A stretch of 64,000 nucleotides of DNA, taken from the NCBI GenBank assembly GCA_016713125.1, contig JADJPT010000005.1, positions 1 through 64,000 on the forward strand. Direction: 5' to 3'. Below are positions 1 to 9,340 of the stretch, one piece after another; within the stretch, counting starts at the first letter, position 1, and each line of letters begins with the position of its first letter. The DNA comes from Betaproteobacteria bacterium. Lineage in GTDB: Bacteria; Pseudomonadota; Gammaproteobacteria; Burkholderiales; SG8-39. The notes under the pieces were generated by a model. The model saw nothing but the letters and a program-made list of their open reading frames with translations, had not been told where the DNA came from and ran no database searches. Position numbers and translations under genes: made by a program.

Positions 1-1113
1 ACCATGCAGACCCTGGGGCGCGTGGCGATCATCGGCGGCAGCGTGCTGGTGGCGCTGGTCAACGTGGTGCTGTTCGACGGCGCCGCGGCGCTGCCCGAGG
101 CGCAGAAGCTGGCGGTCTACGTGCAGGTCTACGAGCTGGCGCTGCTGATCCCCGCCGCCTCGGTGCTCGGCGTCATGCTGGCCGGCTGGATCCGCCGCCG
201 CGACCTCGCGCGCCTGGTGGCCGCGGGCATCGCGCCGGAACAGGCCGAGCGCATGCTCGCCGTGCAGTCCGAGCGCCCGGCGGTGAACTGGTGGATCCTC
301 GGCGGCGGCCTGGCCTTCACGGCGGTCTCGCTCTCGGTGGGCCTGGCGCGGGTGCCCGGCGGCCAGGAGATCGTGTTCGGCGCCTCCATGGCGATCGTCA
401 TCTTCCTGATCCGGCGCCTGGTGCGCGAACTCGAACCCGGGGCGCGCAACATGCTGGTCGGCACGGCGGTGGTGATCTTCGTCTACCGCGCGGTGCCCGG
501 CACCGGCGCGGGCTCGACCTGGTGGTACATCGACGTGCTCAAGTTCGACCAGCAGTTCCTCGCCGGGCTGTCGCTGATCGCCAGCACGCTGACGCTGGCC
601 GGCCTGTTCCTGTTCCGCCGCTTCATGGCCGAGCGCTCGATCGCCTACATCGTCGGCTTCCTGACGGTGGTCGGCACCGTGCTCACGCTGCCCACGCTGG
701 GCATGTACCACGGCCTGCACGTCTGGACCGCGGCGCACACCGGCGGGGTGGTCGACGCGCGCTTCATCGCCCTGGTCGACACGGCGCTCGAATCGCCGCT
801 CGGGCAGATCGCCATGGTGCCCATGCTGGCCTGGATCGCGCGCTCGGCGCCCGAGCGGCTGAAGGCCACCTATTTCGCCGTCATGGCCTCGTTCACCAAC
901 CTCGCGCTGTCGGCCTCGCAGCTGGGCACCAAGTACCTGAACATGCTGTTCACGGTCACGCGCGAAGTGAAGGACCCGGCCAGCGGCGCGGTCAAGGTGG
1001 CGGCCGATTACAGCCAGCTGGGCGAGCTGATCGTGGCCGCCATGCTGCTCGGTTTCGCGCTGCCGTTCCTCGCCATCCTGCTGATCCGCGCGATCCGCCT
1101 GCGCAGCGCCTGA
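1..1113 (+). CDS. MFS transporter of the folate/biopterin (BT1) type, 5'-truncated
   Basis: About 370 residues of a polytopic inner-membrane protein with at least eight hydrophobic segments. The C-terminal half, with the motif FRRFMAERSIAYIVGFLTVV and a late LALSASQLGTKYLN segment, is the form I associate with BT1/folate-biopterin-like major facilitator proteins, although the true substrate is not visible. Family members are longer than 400 residues. The ATG at position 4 sits at the window edge with an open codon before it, so the real start probably lies upstream. It precedes glyA on the same strand with a gap of about 75 bases that contains a likely glyA promoter, so the two need not be co-transcribed. 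Confidence 0.7.
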   Translation, partial: TMQTLGRVAIIGGSVLVALVNVVLFDGAAALPEAQKLAVYVQVYELALLIPAASVLGVMLAGWIRRRDLARLVAAGIAPEQAERMLAVQSERPAVNWWILGGGLAFTAVSLSVGLARVPGGQEIVFGASMAIVIFLIRRLVRELEPGARNMLVGTAVVIFVYRAVPGTGAGSTWWYIDVLKFDQQFLAGLSLIASTLTLAGLFLFRRFMAERSIAYIVGFLTVVGTVLTLPTLGMYHGLHVWTAAHTGGVVDARFIALVDTALESPLGQIAMVPMLAWIARSAPERLKATYFAVMASFTNLALSASQLGTKYLNMLFTVTREVKDPASGAVKVAADYSQLGELIVAAMLLGFALPFLAILLIRAIRLRSA

Positions 1114-1143
1114 GCGCGGCCGGGCGGGAGCGGGCGGGCCGGG

Positions 1144-1152
1144 TGATAAAAT
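1144..1152 (+). promoter_or_regulatory. extended -10 promoter element of glyA
   Basis: TGATAAAAT lies about 36 bases upstream of the glyA ATG. The same TAAAAT box recurs before the thioredoxin gene and the FCD-GntR gene in this window. No convincing -35 is seen, which fits an extended -10 (TG) promoter. Confidence 0.45.
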
Positions 1153-1187
1153 GCCCGATTCCCCCTGCAAAACAAGCCAATCCCACC

Positions 1188-2427
1188 ATGTTCGCAGCCA
1201 ATCTGTTAGCCCAGTCCGATCCGGAGCTGTGGTCGGCCATCCGCCTGGAGAACCGCCGCCAGGAAGACCACGTCGAGCTGATCGCCTCGGAGAACTACGT
1301 CAGCCAGGCCGTGATGCTCGCCCAGGGCAGCCAGCTCACCAACAAGTACGCCGAGGGCTACCCGGGCAAGCGCTACTACGGCGGCTGCGAGTTCGTCGAC
1401 ATCGCCGAGACCATCGCCATCGAGCGCGCGAAGAAGCTGTTCGGCGCCGACTGGGCCAACGTGCAGCCGCATTCGGGCTCTCAGGCCAACCAGGCCGTGT
1501 ACGTGAGCAACCTCAAGCCCGGCGACACCGTGCTGGGCATGTCGCTGGCGCACGGCGGGCACCTGACGCACGGCTCGCCGGTGAACCTGTCGGGCAAGCT
1601 GTACAACTTCGTCTCCTACGGCCTGAACGACAAGGAGGAGATCGACTACGACGCGGCCGAGAAGCTGGCGCTGGAGCACAAGCCGAAGATGATCGTCACC
1701 GGGGCCTCGGCCTATTCGCTGAAGATCGACTTCGCGCGCTTTCGCGCCATCGCCGACAAGGTCGGCGCGCTGCTGATGGCCGACATCGCGCACTACGCCG
1801 GCATGGTGTCGGTGGGCCTGTATCCCTCGCCGGTCGGTGTCGCCGATTTCGTCACCACCACCACGCACAAGACCCTGCGCGGCCCGCGCGGCGGGCTGAT
1901 CCCGGCATGGGCGATACCGCCAGGGCGTGAACTCGGCGATCTTCCCCGGCATCCAGGGCGGACCGCTGATGCACGTCATCGCCGCCAAGGCGGTGGCCTT
2001 CGGCGAGGCGCTGCGCCCCGAGTTCAAGGCCTACCAGCAGCAGGTGCTGGACAACGCAAAGGCGATGGCCGAAGTGCTCATGCAGCGCGGCGTGCGCATC
2101 GTCTCCGGGCGCACCGAATCGCACATGATGCTGCTCGACCTGCGCGCCAAGAAGATCACCGGCAAGGACGCCGAGGCCGCGCTGGGCGCGGCGCACATCA
2201 CGGTCAACAAGAACGCCATCCCCAACGACCCGGAAAAGCCCTTCGTGACCTCGGGCGTGCGCATCGGCACCCCGGCGATGACCACGCGCGGCTTCAAGCT
2301 GGCCGAGGCGAAGGTCCTGGCCGGGCTGATCGCCGACGTGCTCGAGAAACCCGCCGACGAGGCGAACCTGGCGCGCGTGCGCGGCGGGGTCGCCGAGTTG
2401 TGCGCCGCGCATCCGGTATATGCCTGA
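1188..2427 (+). CDS. glyA: serine hydroxymethyltransferase, broken by one frameshift
   Basis: PLP enzyme that interconverts serine and glycine while charging tetrahydrofolate with a one-carbon unit, in the cytosol. The N-terminal frame carries the substrate/PLP region (LIASENYVS, YPGKRYYGG, SGSQAN) and the lysine motif TTTTHKTLRGPRGG. The downstream frame has FPGIQGGPLMHVIAAKA, VNKNAIPNDP and the normal C-terminus HPVYA. The two parts are in different frames, and alignment by eye suggests two missing bases near 1913-1915. Full span is about 413 codons, the usual family length. Start ATG at 1188 matches the family N-terminus. A one-carbon gene next to riboflavin and nrdR genes is a common betaproteobacterial order. 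The break is more likely an assembly error than real loss. Confidence 0.9.
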
Positions 2428-2464
2428 TTCCCGGCGCGGCAAGAACGGCTGAACGGATCCCACC

Positions 2465-2926
2465 ATGCGCTGCCCCTTCTGCGGATCCGAAGACACCCAG
2501 GTGCTGGACACGCGTTCCAATCCGGACACCAACTCGATCCGCCGGCGGCGCAAGTGCGCGGCCTGCGACAAGCGCTTCACCACCTACGAGAAGGTGGAGC
2601 TGCGCATGCCGCGCCTGATCAAGAAGGACGGCACGCGCAGCGACTTCGACCGCGACAAGCTGGCCGGCAGCATGATGGTGGCGCTGCGGAAGCGCCAGGT
2701 GGCCACCGACAAGGTGGACATCGCCATCGACCGCATCGAGGAGAAGCTGCGCGCCACCGGCGAGCGCGAGGTGCCCACCGCCAAGGTCGGCGAGCTGGTG
2801 ATGCGCGAGCTGGCGCGGCTCGACAAGGTGGCCTACATCCGCTTCGCCTCGGTGTACAAGAGCTTCGACACGCCGGATGATTTCCGCGAAGCGGTCCTCG
2901 AGGTGAAAAAACCTCGGCGGAAGTAG
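2465..2926 (+). CDS. nrdR: transcriptional repressor NrdR
   Basis: A 153-residue repressor of ribonucleotide reductase genes that binds NrdR boxes and senses ATP/dATP. The N-terminal zinc ribbon has cysteines at 3, 6, 31 and 34 (CPFC and CAAC), followed by the basic DNA-binding stretch SIRRRRKC and RFTTYE. Residues about 49-139 form the ATP-cone (LIKKDG, FDRDKL, YIRFASVYKSF). Length and ends are typical. It lies 37 bases after glyA and two bases before ribD, so it is probably in the same transcript. No NrdR box was seen in this window, so its targets lie elsewhere. Confidence 0.96.
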   Translation: MRCPFCGSEDTQVLDTRSNPDTNSIRRRRKCAACDKRFTTYEKVELRMPRLIKKDGTRSDFDRDKLAGSMMVALRKRQVATDKVDIAIDRIEEKLRATGEREVPTAKVGELVMRELARLDKVAYIRFASVYKSFDTPDDFREAVLEVKKPRRK

Positions 2927-2928
2927 GC

Positions 2929-4044
2929 ATGTTCGACGACGTCGACCGTGACCACATGCGCCGCGCGCTGGAGCTGGCGGCGCGGGGGCTGTACACGACC
3001 TCGCCGAATCCGCGCGTGGGTTGCGTGCTGGTGCGCGACGGCCGGGTGGTGGGCGAGGGCTGGCACGAGAAGGCCGGCGGCCTGCACGCCGAGGCGCACG
3101 CCCTGGAAGCCGCCGGGCGCCTGGCGCCGGACGCGGCGCGCGGCGCCACCGCCTACGTGACGCTGGAGCCCTGCAACCACCACGGCCGCACCCCGCCCTG
3201 CGTCGATGCGCTGATCCGCGCCGACGTGGCGCGCGTGGTGGCCGCGCTGCGCGACCCCAACCCCGAAGCCGCGCGCGGCGGCGAGCGCCTGGCCGCGGCC
3301 GGCATCCGCTTCGAGCACGGCCTGCTGGAGGACGAGGCGCGCGAGCTGAACATCGGCTTCGTCTCGCGCATGACGCGCGGCCGGCCCTGGGTGCGCATGA
3401 AGATCGCCGCCAGCCTGGACGGGCGCACCGCGCTGGCCAACGGGCAGTCGCAATGGATCACCGGCGCCGAGGCGCGCGCCGACGGGCACCGCTGGCGCGC
3501 GCGCGCCTGCGCGCTGCTGACCGGTATCGGCACGCTCAAGGCCGACGACCCGCAGCTGAACGTGCGCGAGGTGCAGACCACGCGCCAGCCGCTGCGCGTG
3601 ATCGTCGACAGCCGCATGGAGACTCCGCCCGGCGCGAAGATCCTGTCCGGCGGCGGCGGGGTGCTGCTGTTCGCCGGCGCCGAGAACGCCGCGGCGCGCG
3701 CCGCACTGGAGGCGCGCGGCGCCGAGGTGCTGGTGCTGCCCAACGCCGGCGGCAAGGTCGAGCTGCCCGCCATGCTCGCGGAGCTGGGCCGGCGCGGCAT
3801 CAACGAACTGCACGTCGAGGCCGGCGTGAAGCTGAACGGCTCGCTGCTGCGCGAAGGCTGCGTCGACGAGTTCCTGATCTACCTCGCGCCCAGCCTGCTG
3901 GGCGACGCGGCGCAGGGCATGGTGGCGCTCGCGCTCGACGCACTCGAGGCGCGCGTGTCGCTGCAATGGCAATCGGTCGAACGGGTGGGCGCGGACCTGC
4001 GCATCCTCGCGCGGCCGGCAACGACGACGAAAGGAAACGACTGA
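2929..4044 (+). CDS. ribD: bifunctional riboflavin biosynthesis deaminase/reductase RibD
   Basis: Catalyses the second and third steps of riboflavin synthesis: deamination of the pyrimidine product of GTP cyclohydrolase II, then NADPH-dependent reduction of the ribosyl side chain. The deaminase domain (about 1-145) has the zinc motif HAE at 53-55 and EPC...PPC around 80-91. The reductase domain (about 150-371) begins with WVRMKIAASLDGRTAL. Length 371 is normal. The ATG at 2929 is two bases after the nrdR stop, and the stop overlaps the ribE start (ATGA-type), so translation is likely coupled. Confidence 0.96.
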   Translation: MFDDVDRDHMRRALELAARGLYTTSPNPRVGCVLVRDGRVVGEGWHEKAGGLHAEAHALEAAGRLAPDAARGATAYVTLEPCNHHGRTPPCVDALIRADVARVVAALRDPNPEAARGGERLAAAGIRFEHGLLEDEARELNIGFVSRMTRGRPWVRMKIAASLDGRTALANGQSQWITGAEARADGHRWRARACALLTGIGTLKADDPQLNVREVQTTRQPLRVIVDSRMETPPGAKILSGGGGVLLFAGAENAAARAALEARGAEVLVLPNAGGKVELPAMLAELGRRGINELHVEAGVKLNGSLLREGCVDEFLIYLAPSLLGDAAQGMVALALDALEARVSLQWQSVERVGADLRILARPATTTKGND

Positions 4045-4646
4045 TGTTCACCGGCATCGTGCAGGCGATCGGCACCATCGAGGCGGTGACGCCGCTGGAG
4101 AAGGGCGTGCGCCTGGTGGTGGAGACCGCCGACCTGGGCACCGCCGACGTGAAGCTGGGCGATTCGATCTGCATCCAGGGCGCCTGCATGACCGTGGTGG
4201 CGATGGCCGGATCGCGGCTCTCGTTCGACGTCTCGCGCGAATCGCTGGACTGCACCACCGGCCTGGCGGCGCCCGGGCGCGTCAACCTCGAGAAGGCCCT
4301 GGCGCTGGGCGATCGCGTCGGCGGCCACCTGGTCACCGGCCACGTCGACGGCCTGGGCGAGGTGATGGCCTTCGAGCAGGCCGGCGAATCCTGGCGGCTG
4401 GAGGTTCGCGCCCCCAGCGACCTGGCGCGCTACCTGGCGCGCAAGGGCTCGATCACCGTCGACGGCGTGAGTCTGACCGTCAACCGCGTCGAGGACGGCG
4501 CGCAGGGCACGCGTTTCGAAGTCAACCTGATCCCGCACACCGTCGCGGTCACCACGCTCGCGCGCCTGGCGCCGGGCGCGCGCGTGAACCTCGAGGTGGA
4601 CCTGATCGCCCGCTACACCGACAGGCTGGCCAGCGCGCCGCGCTGA
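4044..4646 (+). CDS. ribE: riboflavin synthase, alpha subunit
   Basis: Dismutates two molecules of 6,7-dimethyl-8-ribityllumazine into riboflavin and a pyrimidinedione. The 200 residues comprise two lumazine-binding repeats: the first begins MFTGIVQAIG and the second contains GHLVTGHVDG, SITVDGVSLTVN and the end FEVNLIPHT. The start overlaps the ribD stop by one base. In many betaproteobacteria ribBA and ribH follow. Here an acyl-CoA dehydrogenase follows instead, so the rib cluster is interrupted or ends here. Confidence 0.95.
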   Translation: MFTGIVQAIGTIEAVTPLEKGVRLVVETADLGTADVKLGDSICIQGACMTVVAMAGSRLSFDVSRESLDCTTGLAAPGRVNLEKALALGDRVGGHLVTGHVDGLGEVMAFEQAGESWRLEVRAPSDLARYLARKGSITVDGVSLTVNRVEDGAQGTRFEVNLIPHTVAVTTLARLAPGARVNLEVDLIARYTDRLASAPR

Positions 4647-4667
4647 GCACCGCCGCAGGAGAACGCA

Positions 4668-5843
4668 TTGATCGATTTTTCGCTCACCGAGCGCCAGCTC
4701 GAGATCCAGGGCCGCGTCACCGAATTCATCCGCGACAAGATCATTCCGCGCGAGAACGACCCGCGCCAGGGCGGCCACGGCCCGCAGGACGATTTCCGCC
4801 GCGAGCTGAACGCGCTGGCGAAGGCCGCCGGACTGATCGCCCCGCACGTCGGCGAGGAATGGGGCGGCATGGGCCTGTCGCACGTCGAGATCGCGGTGGC
4901 CTTCGAGGCCGCCGGCTATTCGCCGATCGGCCCGATCGCCATGAACTGTTCGGCGCCCGACGAGGGCTCGATGGCCATGCTGGAGAAGATCGCCAGCCAG
5001 GCGCAGAAGGAGCGCTGGCTGCGCCCCTTCGCCTCCGGCGAGGTGCGCCACTGCTTCGCGATGACCGAACCCGAGGGCGGCGCGGGCTCCGACCCGTCCA
5101 TGCTGAAGACCGTGGCGCGCGCCGACGGCGAGCATTTCGTCATCGACGGCCGCAAGTGGCTGATCACCGGCGCGCAGGGCGCGGCCTTCACCATCATCAT
5201 GGCGCGCGTCGACGGCAGCGGCGAGAAGGACGGCGCCACCATGTTCCTCGCCGACATGGCCAGCCCGGGCATCCGCATCGAGCGCGTGCTCGACACCATC
5301 GACTCGACCTTCGCCGGCGGCCATTCGGTGCTGGTGTTCGAGGGCCTGCGCGTGCACCGCAGCCAGGTGCTGGGCGAACTCGGCGAGGGCGGGCGCTACG
5401 CGCAGGTGCGCCTGGCGCCGGCGCGCCTCACGCACTGCATGCGCTGGCTGGGCCTGGCCACCCGCGCGCACCACATCGCCAGCGACTACGCGCGCACGCG
5501 CCACGCCTTCGGCAAGCCGATCGGCGAGCACGAGGGCGTGGGCTTCATGCTGGCCGACAACGAGATGGACCTGCACCAATGCCGGCTGGTGATCTGGCAC
5601 ACCGCCTGGCTGCTCGACCAGGGCAGGCGCGCCGGCACCGAATCGAGCATGGCCAAGGTGCTGTGTTCGGAGGCCTATTTCCGCATCGCCGACCGCTGCG
5701 TGCAGATCCTCGGCGGCATGGGCGTCACGCACGACACGCTGGTCGAGCGCATCTTCCGCGAGCTGCGCGCCTTCCGCATCTACGACGGCCCCTCCGAAGT
5801 GCACCGCTGGGCCCTGGCGCGCAGCGTGCTGAAGGGCCGCTGA
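4668..5843 (+). CDS. acyl-CoA dehydrogenase, ACAD10/11-like
   Basis: FAD-dependent oxidation of an acyl-CoA to the enoyl-CoA. It is a full-length 391-residue protein with the FAD/substrate motif MTEPEGGAGSDP, the arginine segment FGKPIGEHEGV, and the C-terminal QILGGMGVTHDT. The usual catalytic glutamate position near the C-terminus (YEG in medium-chain enzymes) reads IYDGPSEVHR, an Asp form I associate with the ACAD10/11 branch, which acts on hydroxylated or very long chains. Start is TTG at 4668, with CAGGAGA seven bases upstream. It sits 21 bases after ribE. The substrate cannot be told. Confidence 0.88.
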   Translation: MIDFSLTERQLEIQGRVTEFIRDKIIPRENDPRQGGHGPQDDFRRELNALAKAAGLIAPHVGEEWGGMGLSHVEIAVAFEAAGYSPIGPIAMNCSAPDEGSMAMLEKIASQAQKERWLRPFASGEVRHCFAMTEPEGGAGSDPSMLKTVARADGEHFVIDGRKWLITGAQGAAFTIIMARVDGSGEKDGATMFLADMASPGIRIERVLDTIDSTFAGGHSVLVFEGLRVHRSQVLGELGEGGRYAQVRLAPARLTHCMRWLGLATRAHHIASDYARTRHAFGKPIGEHEGVGFMLADNEMDLHQCRLVIWHTAWLLDQGRRAGTESSMAKVLCSEAYFRIADRCVQILGGMGVTHDTLVERIFRELRAFRIYDGPSEVHRWALARSVLKGR

Positions 5844-5845
5844 GG

Positions 5846-6980
5846 GTGGCGGCGCCGGAGCCGGCCGTGCAGCGCATCGTCATCGTCGGCGGCGGCGCCG
5901 GCGGCCTGGCGCTGGCGACGCGGCTGGGCCGGCGCATGGGGCGCCGCGGGCTGGCCGAGATCACGCTGGTCGACGCCGCCCGCACGAACCGCTGCTCAAG
6001 CCAGGGTACCTCGCAGCGCTGGACCGCCTCCGGAGGGCGGAGGTGGTGCAGCTGGCCGCCAGCCACGACGAGGCGGCGGGAAACCTGCGGTGATCGCGGT
6101 CGGCAGCCAGACCAATGATTTCGGCACGCCAGGCGCCGATACGCGACTCCGACAGCCCGCCGGCCGCGCCGCTTCAACGACCGGCTGAGCGCGCAGAGCG
6201 TGCCGCGCGCTCCCGGGCAGCGGGCGGCTCACGGTGGCCACGTCGGCGGCGGCGCCACCGGCGGGAACTGGCCGCGGAACTGCACGCCGCGGCGCGCGCA
6301 CCCTGGTCAGCTACGGGCTGGACCACGTGCATCGGAGCGCGACCTGCAGATCGTGCTGACGAGGCCGCGCCGCGTGCTCTACCAGTTGCCCGAGCGCCTG
6401 GGCGAGGCCGCCGAGCGCGAACTGCGAAGCGCGGTCGGCCCCGGTTCGCTGCGCATGGAAAGCGGCAAGGTGGTCGCCTCGACGCTGATCTGTGGGCCGC
6501 CGGCGTCAAGGCCGCCGATTTCCTGGGGCTGGGCGGGGCCGAGCCGCTGGAGACCAACCAGCCTCCAACCAGCTGGTGGTGTCGGGCACATTGCAGACAC
6601 GCGCGATGCGCAGCACGTTCGGCGACTGCGCGTCCTGTCCGCAACCCGGCGGCGGGCATGTGCCGCCGCGCGCCCAGGCCGCCTACCAGCAGGCCATGTA
6701 CCTGGCGCGCGCGCTGGAGCGGCGCATCGCCGGCCGCGCCGCGCCCGAACCCTACCTGTTCACCGACCAGGGCTCGCTGGCCTCGCTGTCGGAGTATTCC
6801 TCGGTGGGCAGCCTGATGGGCAGCCTGACGCGCGGCAGCCTGTTCGTCGAAGGCCAGATCGCCAAGTTCATGTACTGGCTGCTGCACAAGCAGCACCAGC
6901 TCGCTGGCGGCTCCGGCGTACCGCGCTGACACGCTCCCGAGCTGCTTCGCGCGCACCGGCCGCGCATCAAACTGCACTGA
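5846..6980 (+). pseudogene. ndh: type II NADH dehydrogenase (NDH-2), multiply frameshifted
   Basis: Pieces of a single-subunit NADH:quinone oxidoreductase can be read across at least five frame changes. The start from GTG 5846 gives RIVIVGGGAGGLALATRLG, the FAD-binding fold. About 6090-6120 gives VIAVGSQTNDFGTPG. About 6230-6260 gives the second nucleotide-binding glycine motif, and 6400-6440 gives LYQLPERLGEAAEREL. The 3' part gives FGDCASCPQP, YLARALERRIAGR, LMGSLTRGSLFVEGQ and an end RIKLH before TGA at 6978. Internal bases are missing as well as shifted: the segment after VDAARTN is shorter than in family members. It begins three bases after the acyl-CoA dehydrogenase stop. Damage is denser than in neighbouring genes, so real decay is plausible. 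Confidence 0.85.
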
Positions 6981-7054
6981 GGCGGCGGGGCCGCCCGGCC
7001 CGCCTGCCGGGGTGCAGATGGACGTAAGTCCGGGCGCGTCTTCCGTCAAGCAGC

Positions 7055-8146
7055 ATGGACCCGAATCCGCCCGCAGCGCAGCGCGCATCGCTTCAATGGG
7101 CATTGGCATTGGCCGCGGCGCTGATCGCGGCGGGCGCCGGCCTGCACACGGCCGCGCGGGCGGCCCAGTCTGCGCCGCACACGCCGCACACGCCGGCCGC
7201 GCCCGCCGCCGAGTTCGCGCCGGAGGCCGCGGCCGAGCCTGAAGCCGGCGCCTACACCACGCGCACCTTCGACTGGACCGACACGCAGCGCGCCCGCGCG
7301 GTGCCGGTGCGCCTGTACCTGCCGGCGCAGGCCGCCGCCGGCGAGGCCCTGCCGCTGGTGGTGTTCTCGCACGGCATCGGCGGTTCGCGCGACGGCTACA
7401 GCTACCTGGGTCGGCATTTCGCCGCGCGCGGCTACGCCAGCCTGCACGTGCAGCACGTGGGTAGCGACCGGCAACTGTGGCGCGGCAACCCCTTCGGCCT
7501 GGTGTCGCGGCTGACCGAGGCCGCCCAGCCGGCCGAGGCGCTGGCGCGTGCCCGCGACCTCTCCTACGCGCTCGACCGCCTGCTGGAACTGGAGCAGCGC
7601 GGCGCGCTGGGGGTGCGACTGGATCGCGCGCGCATCGCCGCCGCCGGGCATTCCTACGGCGCCAACACCACCATGCTGGCGGCCGGCGCCGAGGTCGAGC
7701 TCGAGGGCCGCGTGCTGCGCATGCGCGACCCGCGCATCCGCGCCGCCATCCTGATCTCGGCGCCGCCGTTCTACGGCTGGGCGGATCCCGCGAAGATCGT
7801 CGCGCCGGTCAGCATCCCCACGCTGCACATCACCGCCACCGGCGACGAGATCCGCATCCCGGGCTACTTTTCCGGCGTGTCCGACCGCATCGAGCTGTAC
7901 CGCGCCATGGGCGGCGCGACGGCGAGCAAGGCCCTGGTGGTGTTCAAGGACGGCTCGCACAGCATGTTCACCGACCGCGCCGGCACCGGCGGCGTGAGCC
8001 TGAACCCGGCCGTCAAGCTGGCCACGCGCGAGGCGGCGCTGGCCTTCCTGTCCGGCGTGTTCGAGCGCAACACCGCCGCGCTGGACCGCTGGCAGGACCG
8101 CTATCGCGCGCTGCTGTCGGGCTTCGAGCGCAGCCTGCGGCAGTAG
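7055..8146 (+). CDS. secreted alpha/beta hydrolase (dienelactone hydrolase / PAF-acetylhydrolase-like)
   Basis: A 363-residue serine hydrolase of unknown substrate. An N-terminal hydrophobic segment (about 15-35) followed by an Ala/Pro/Glu-rich linker suggests export to the periplasm. The hydrolase fold has the oxyanion motif FSHGIGGSRDG, the nucleophile elbow AAGHSYGAN, a likely acid in TATGDEIRIPG and a histidine in FKDGSHSMF. ATG 7055 is the only good start. Its stop codon is embedded in a GGCAGTA/TACTGCC inverted repeat. It converges on the deacetylase gene downstream. Confidence 0.82.
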   Translation: MDPNPPAAQRASLQWALALAAALIAAGAGLHTAARAAQSAPHTPHTPAAPAAEFAPEAAAEPEAGAYTTRTFDWTDTQRARAVPVRLYLPAQAAAGEALPLVVFSHGIGGSRDGYSYLGRHFAARGYASLHVQHVGSDRQLWRGNPFGLVSRLTEAAQPAEALARARDLSYALDRLLELEQRGALGVRLDRARIAAAGHSYGANTTMLAAGAEVELEGRVLRMRDPRIRAAILISAPPFYGWADPAKIVAPVSIPTLHITATGDEIRIPGYFSGVSDRIELYRAMGGATASKALVVFKDGSHSMFTDRAGTGGVSLNPAVKLATREAALAFLSGVFERNTAALDRWQDRYRALLSGFERSLRQ

Positions 8147-8211
8147 AATACTGCCACTTCAAGGACATAAATCAAGCATTGCTGCGGCCTGCAGGGCAGG
8201 AATACTGCCAC
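8139..8211 (+). repeat. pair of short hairpins sharing GAATACTGCCAC
   Basis: The 12-mer GAATACTGCCAC occurs at 8146-8157 and again at 8200-8211. Each copy is the right arm of an inverted repeat: GGCAGTA-gaa-TACTGCC at 8139-8155, overlapping the hydrolase stop codon, and GGCAG-gaata-CTGCC at 8196-8210. They lie between two convergent genes. They may be terminators or the remnant of a small palindromic repeat family. No T-run follows. Confidence 0.5.
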
Positions 8212-8246
8212 CTCATCGGGCATGCAGACCGCCGGCACAGCCGGGC

Positions 8247-9131
8247 TCAGGCCGCCGACAGGGACTCCATGTGCGCGCAGATCGCTCCCGGCGTGGTGAA
8301 CCAGACCTTGTTGCCGGTGCACAGGTGCTGCAGCGCGCGGCGCAGGTGGCGCAGGCGGTAGGGCTGGCCGACGATGTAGGGGTGCCGGGGCGATGCCCAT
8401 CACCAGCGGCTGCTGCTTCGACTGCAGCAGCATCTCGTCAGGTTGTCGACGATCATGTCGGCGAAGTCGCGTCCGTCCATCTGCCGCGCGATGATCATCG
8501 GGATGTCGTTCAGCTCCTGCGGATACGGGATCGACCACAGCGTCTTGCCGCTGCGCGTGGCGAAGCGGATCGGCTGGTCGTCCTGGCACCAGTTCAGCGT
8601 GTAGCGGTAGCCGGCCTCGGCCAGCAGGTCCGGCGTCAGCGGGCTCTCGGAGATCCACGGCGAGAGCCAGCCGGCCGGCGCCGCGCCGGAGTGCTGCGCG
8701 ATGCGCGCCCGGCAGTACTCGAGCAGCGCCTTCTCCTCGGCCTCGGGCAGTGCGCCCTGGCGGTCGGCGTTGGTGTGGCCGTGGCCGATGATCTCGTCGC
8801 CGCGCGCGACGAAGGCCTCGATCACCTCGGGGCAGTAGTCGTACAGCGCGGTGTTCACCAGGCAGCCGACCGGCAGCTGCAGCTGATCGAACAGTTCCAG
8901 GCAGCGCCACACGCCGACCCGGTTGCCGTAGTCGCGCCACGAGTAGTTCAGCACGTCGGGCTGCGGCGAGGGCGGCCCGAGATTGGCGCCCAGACCCGCG
9001 CCGAAATCGAAGTGCTCGATGTTGAAGCCCAGGTACACCGCCAGGCGACGGCCTTCGGGAAAGGCGTAGTCCGGGCGGTGGTGGATGGGCGAGTACTCGT
9101 AGCGTCCGTGGGTTCTGATCGCGCTCGTCAT
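8247..9131 (-). CDS. polysaccharide deacetylase family protein (PuuE-like), two frameshifts
   Basis: NodB-fold deacetylase or amidohydrolase of about 294 codons. The first frame (from ATG 9131) has YLGFNIEHFDFG, GNRVGVWRCLELFDQ, GDEIIGHGHTNAD and the SPWISESPLTPDLLAEAGY segment. This is the cytosolic allantoinase/PuuE-like branch rather than a secreted chitin deacetylase, since no signal peptide is seen. One base appears missing near 8442 (continuing DEMLLQSKQQPLVMGIA) and another indel near 8395 (continuing HPYIVGQPYRLRHLRRAL to the end SLSAA). All three pieces fit one protein, so I read this as one gene. The substrate is not known. Confidence 0.82.
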
Positions 9132-9340
9132 GCCGGGTATCCGGTGCGGGGTGGCCAGGCGCAGGGCCGATCCCTGCGCGACTTCGGATTGTAGCGGCCG
9201 AGTGGCCGCCGCTTCCCGCCGTCCGGGGCGAGGTGCGGATACACGCCGGAAACAAACCCGCCGCGGCGCGAAATGCGGCGGTTACCTGCGTGCCGCATGC
9301 TTGCGTGATGACGCCCCGCGGCGGGGTGCAGGAGAACGGC

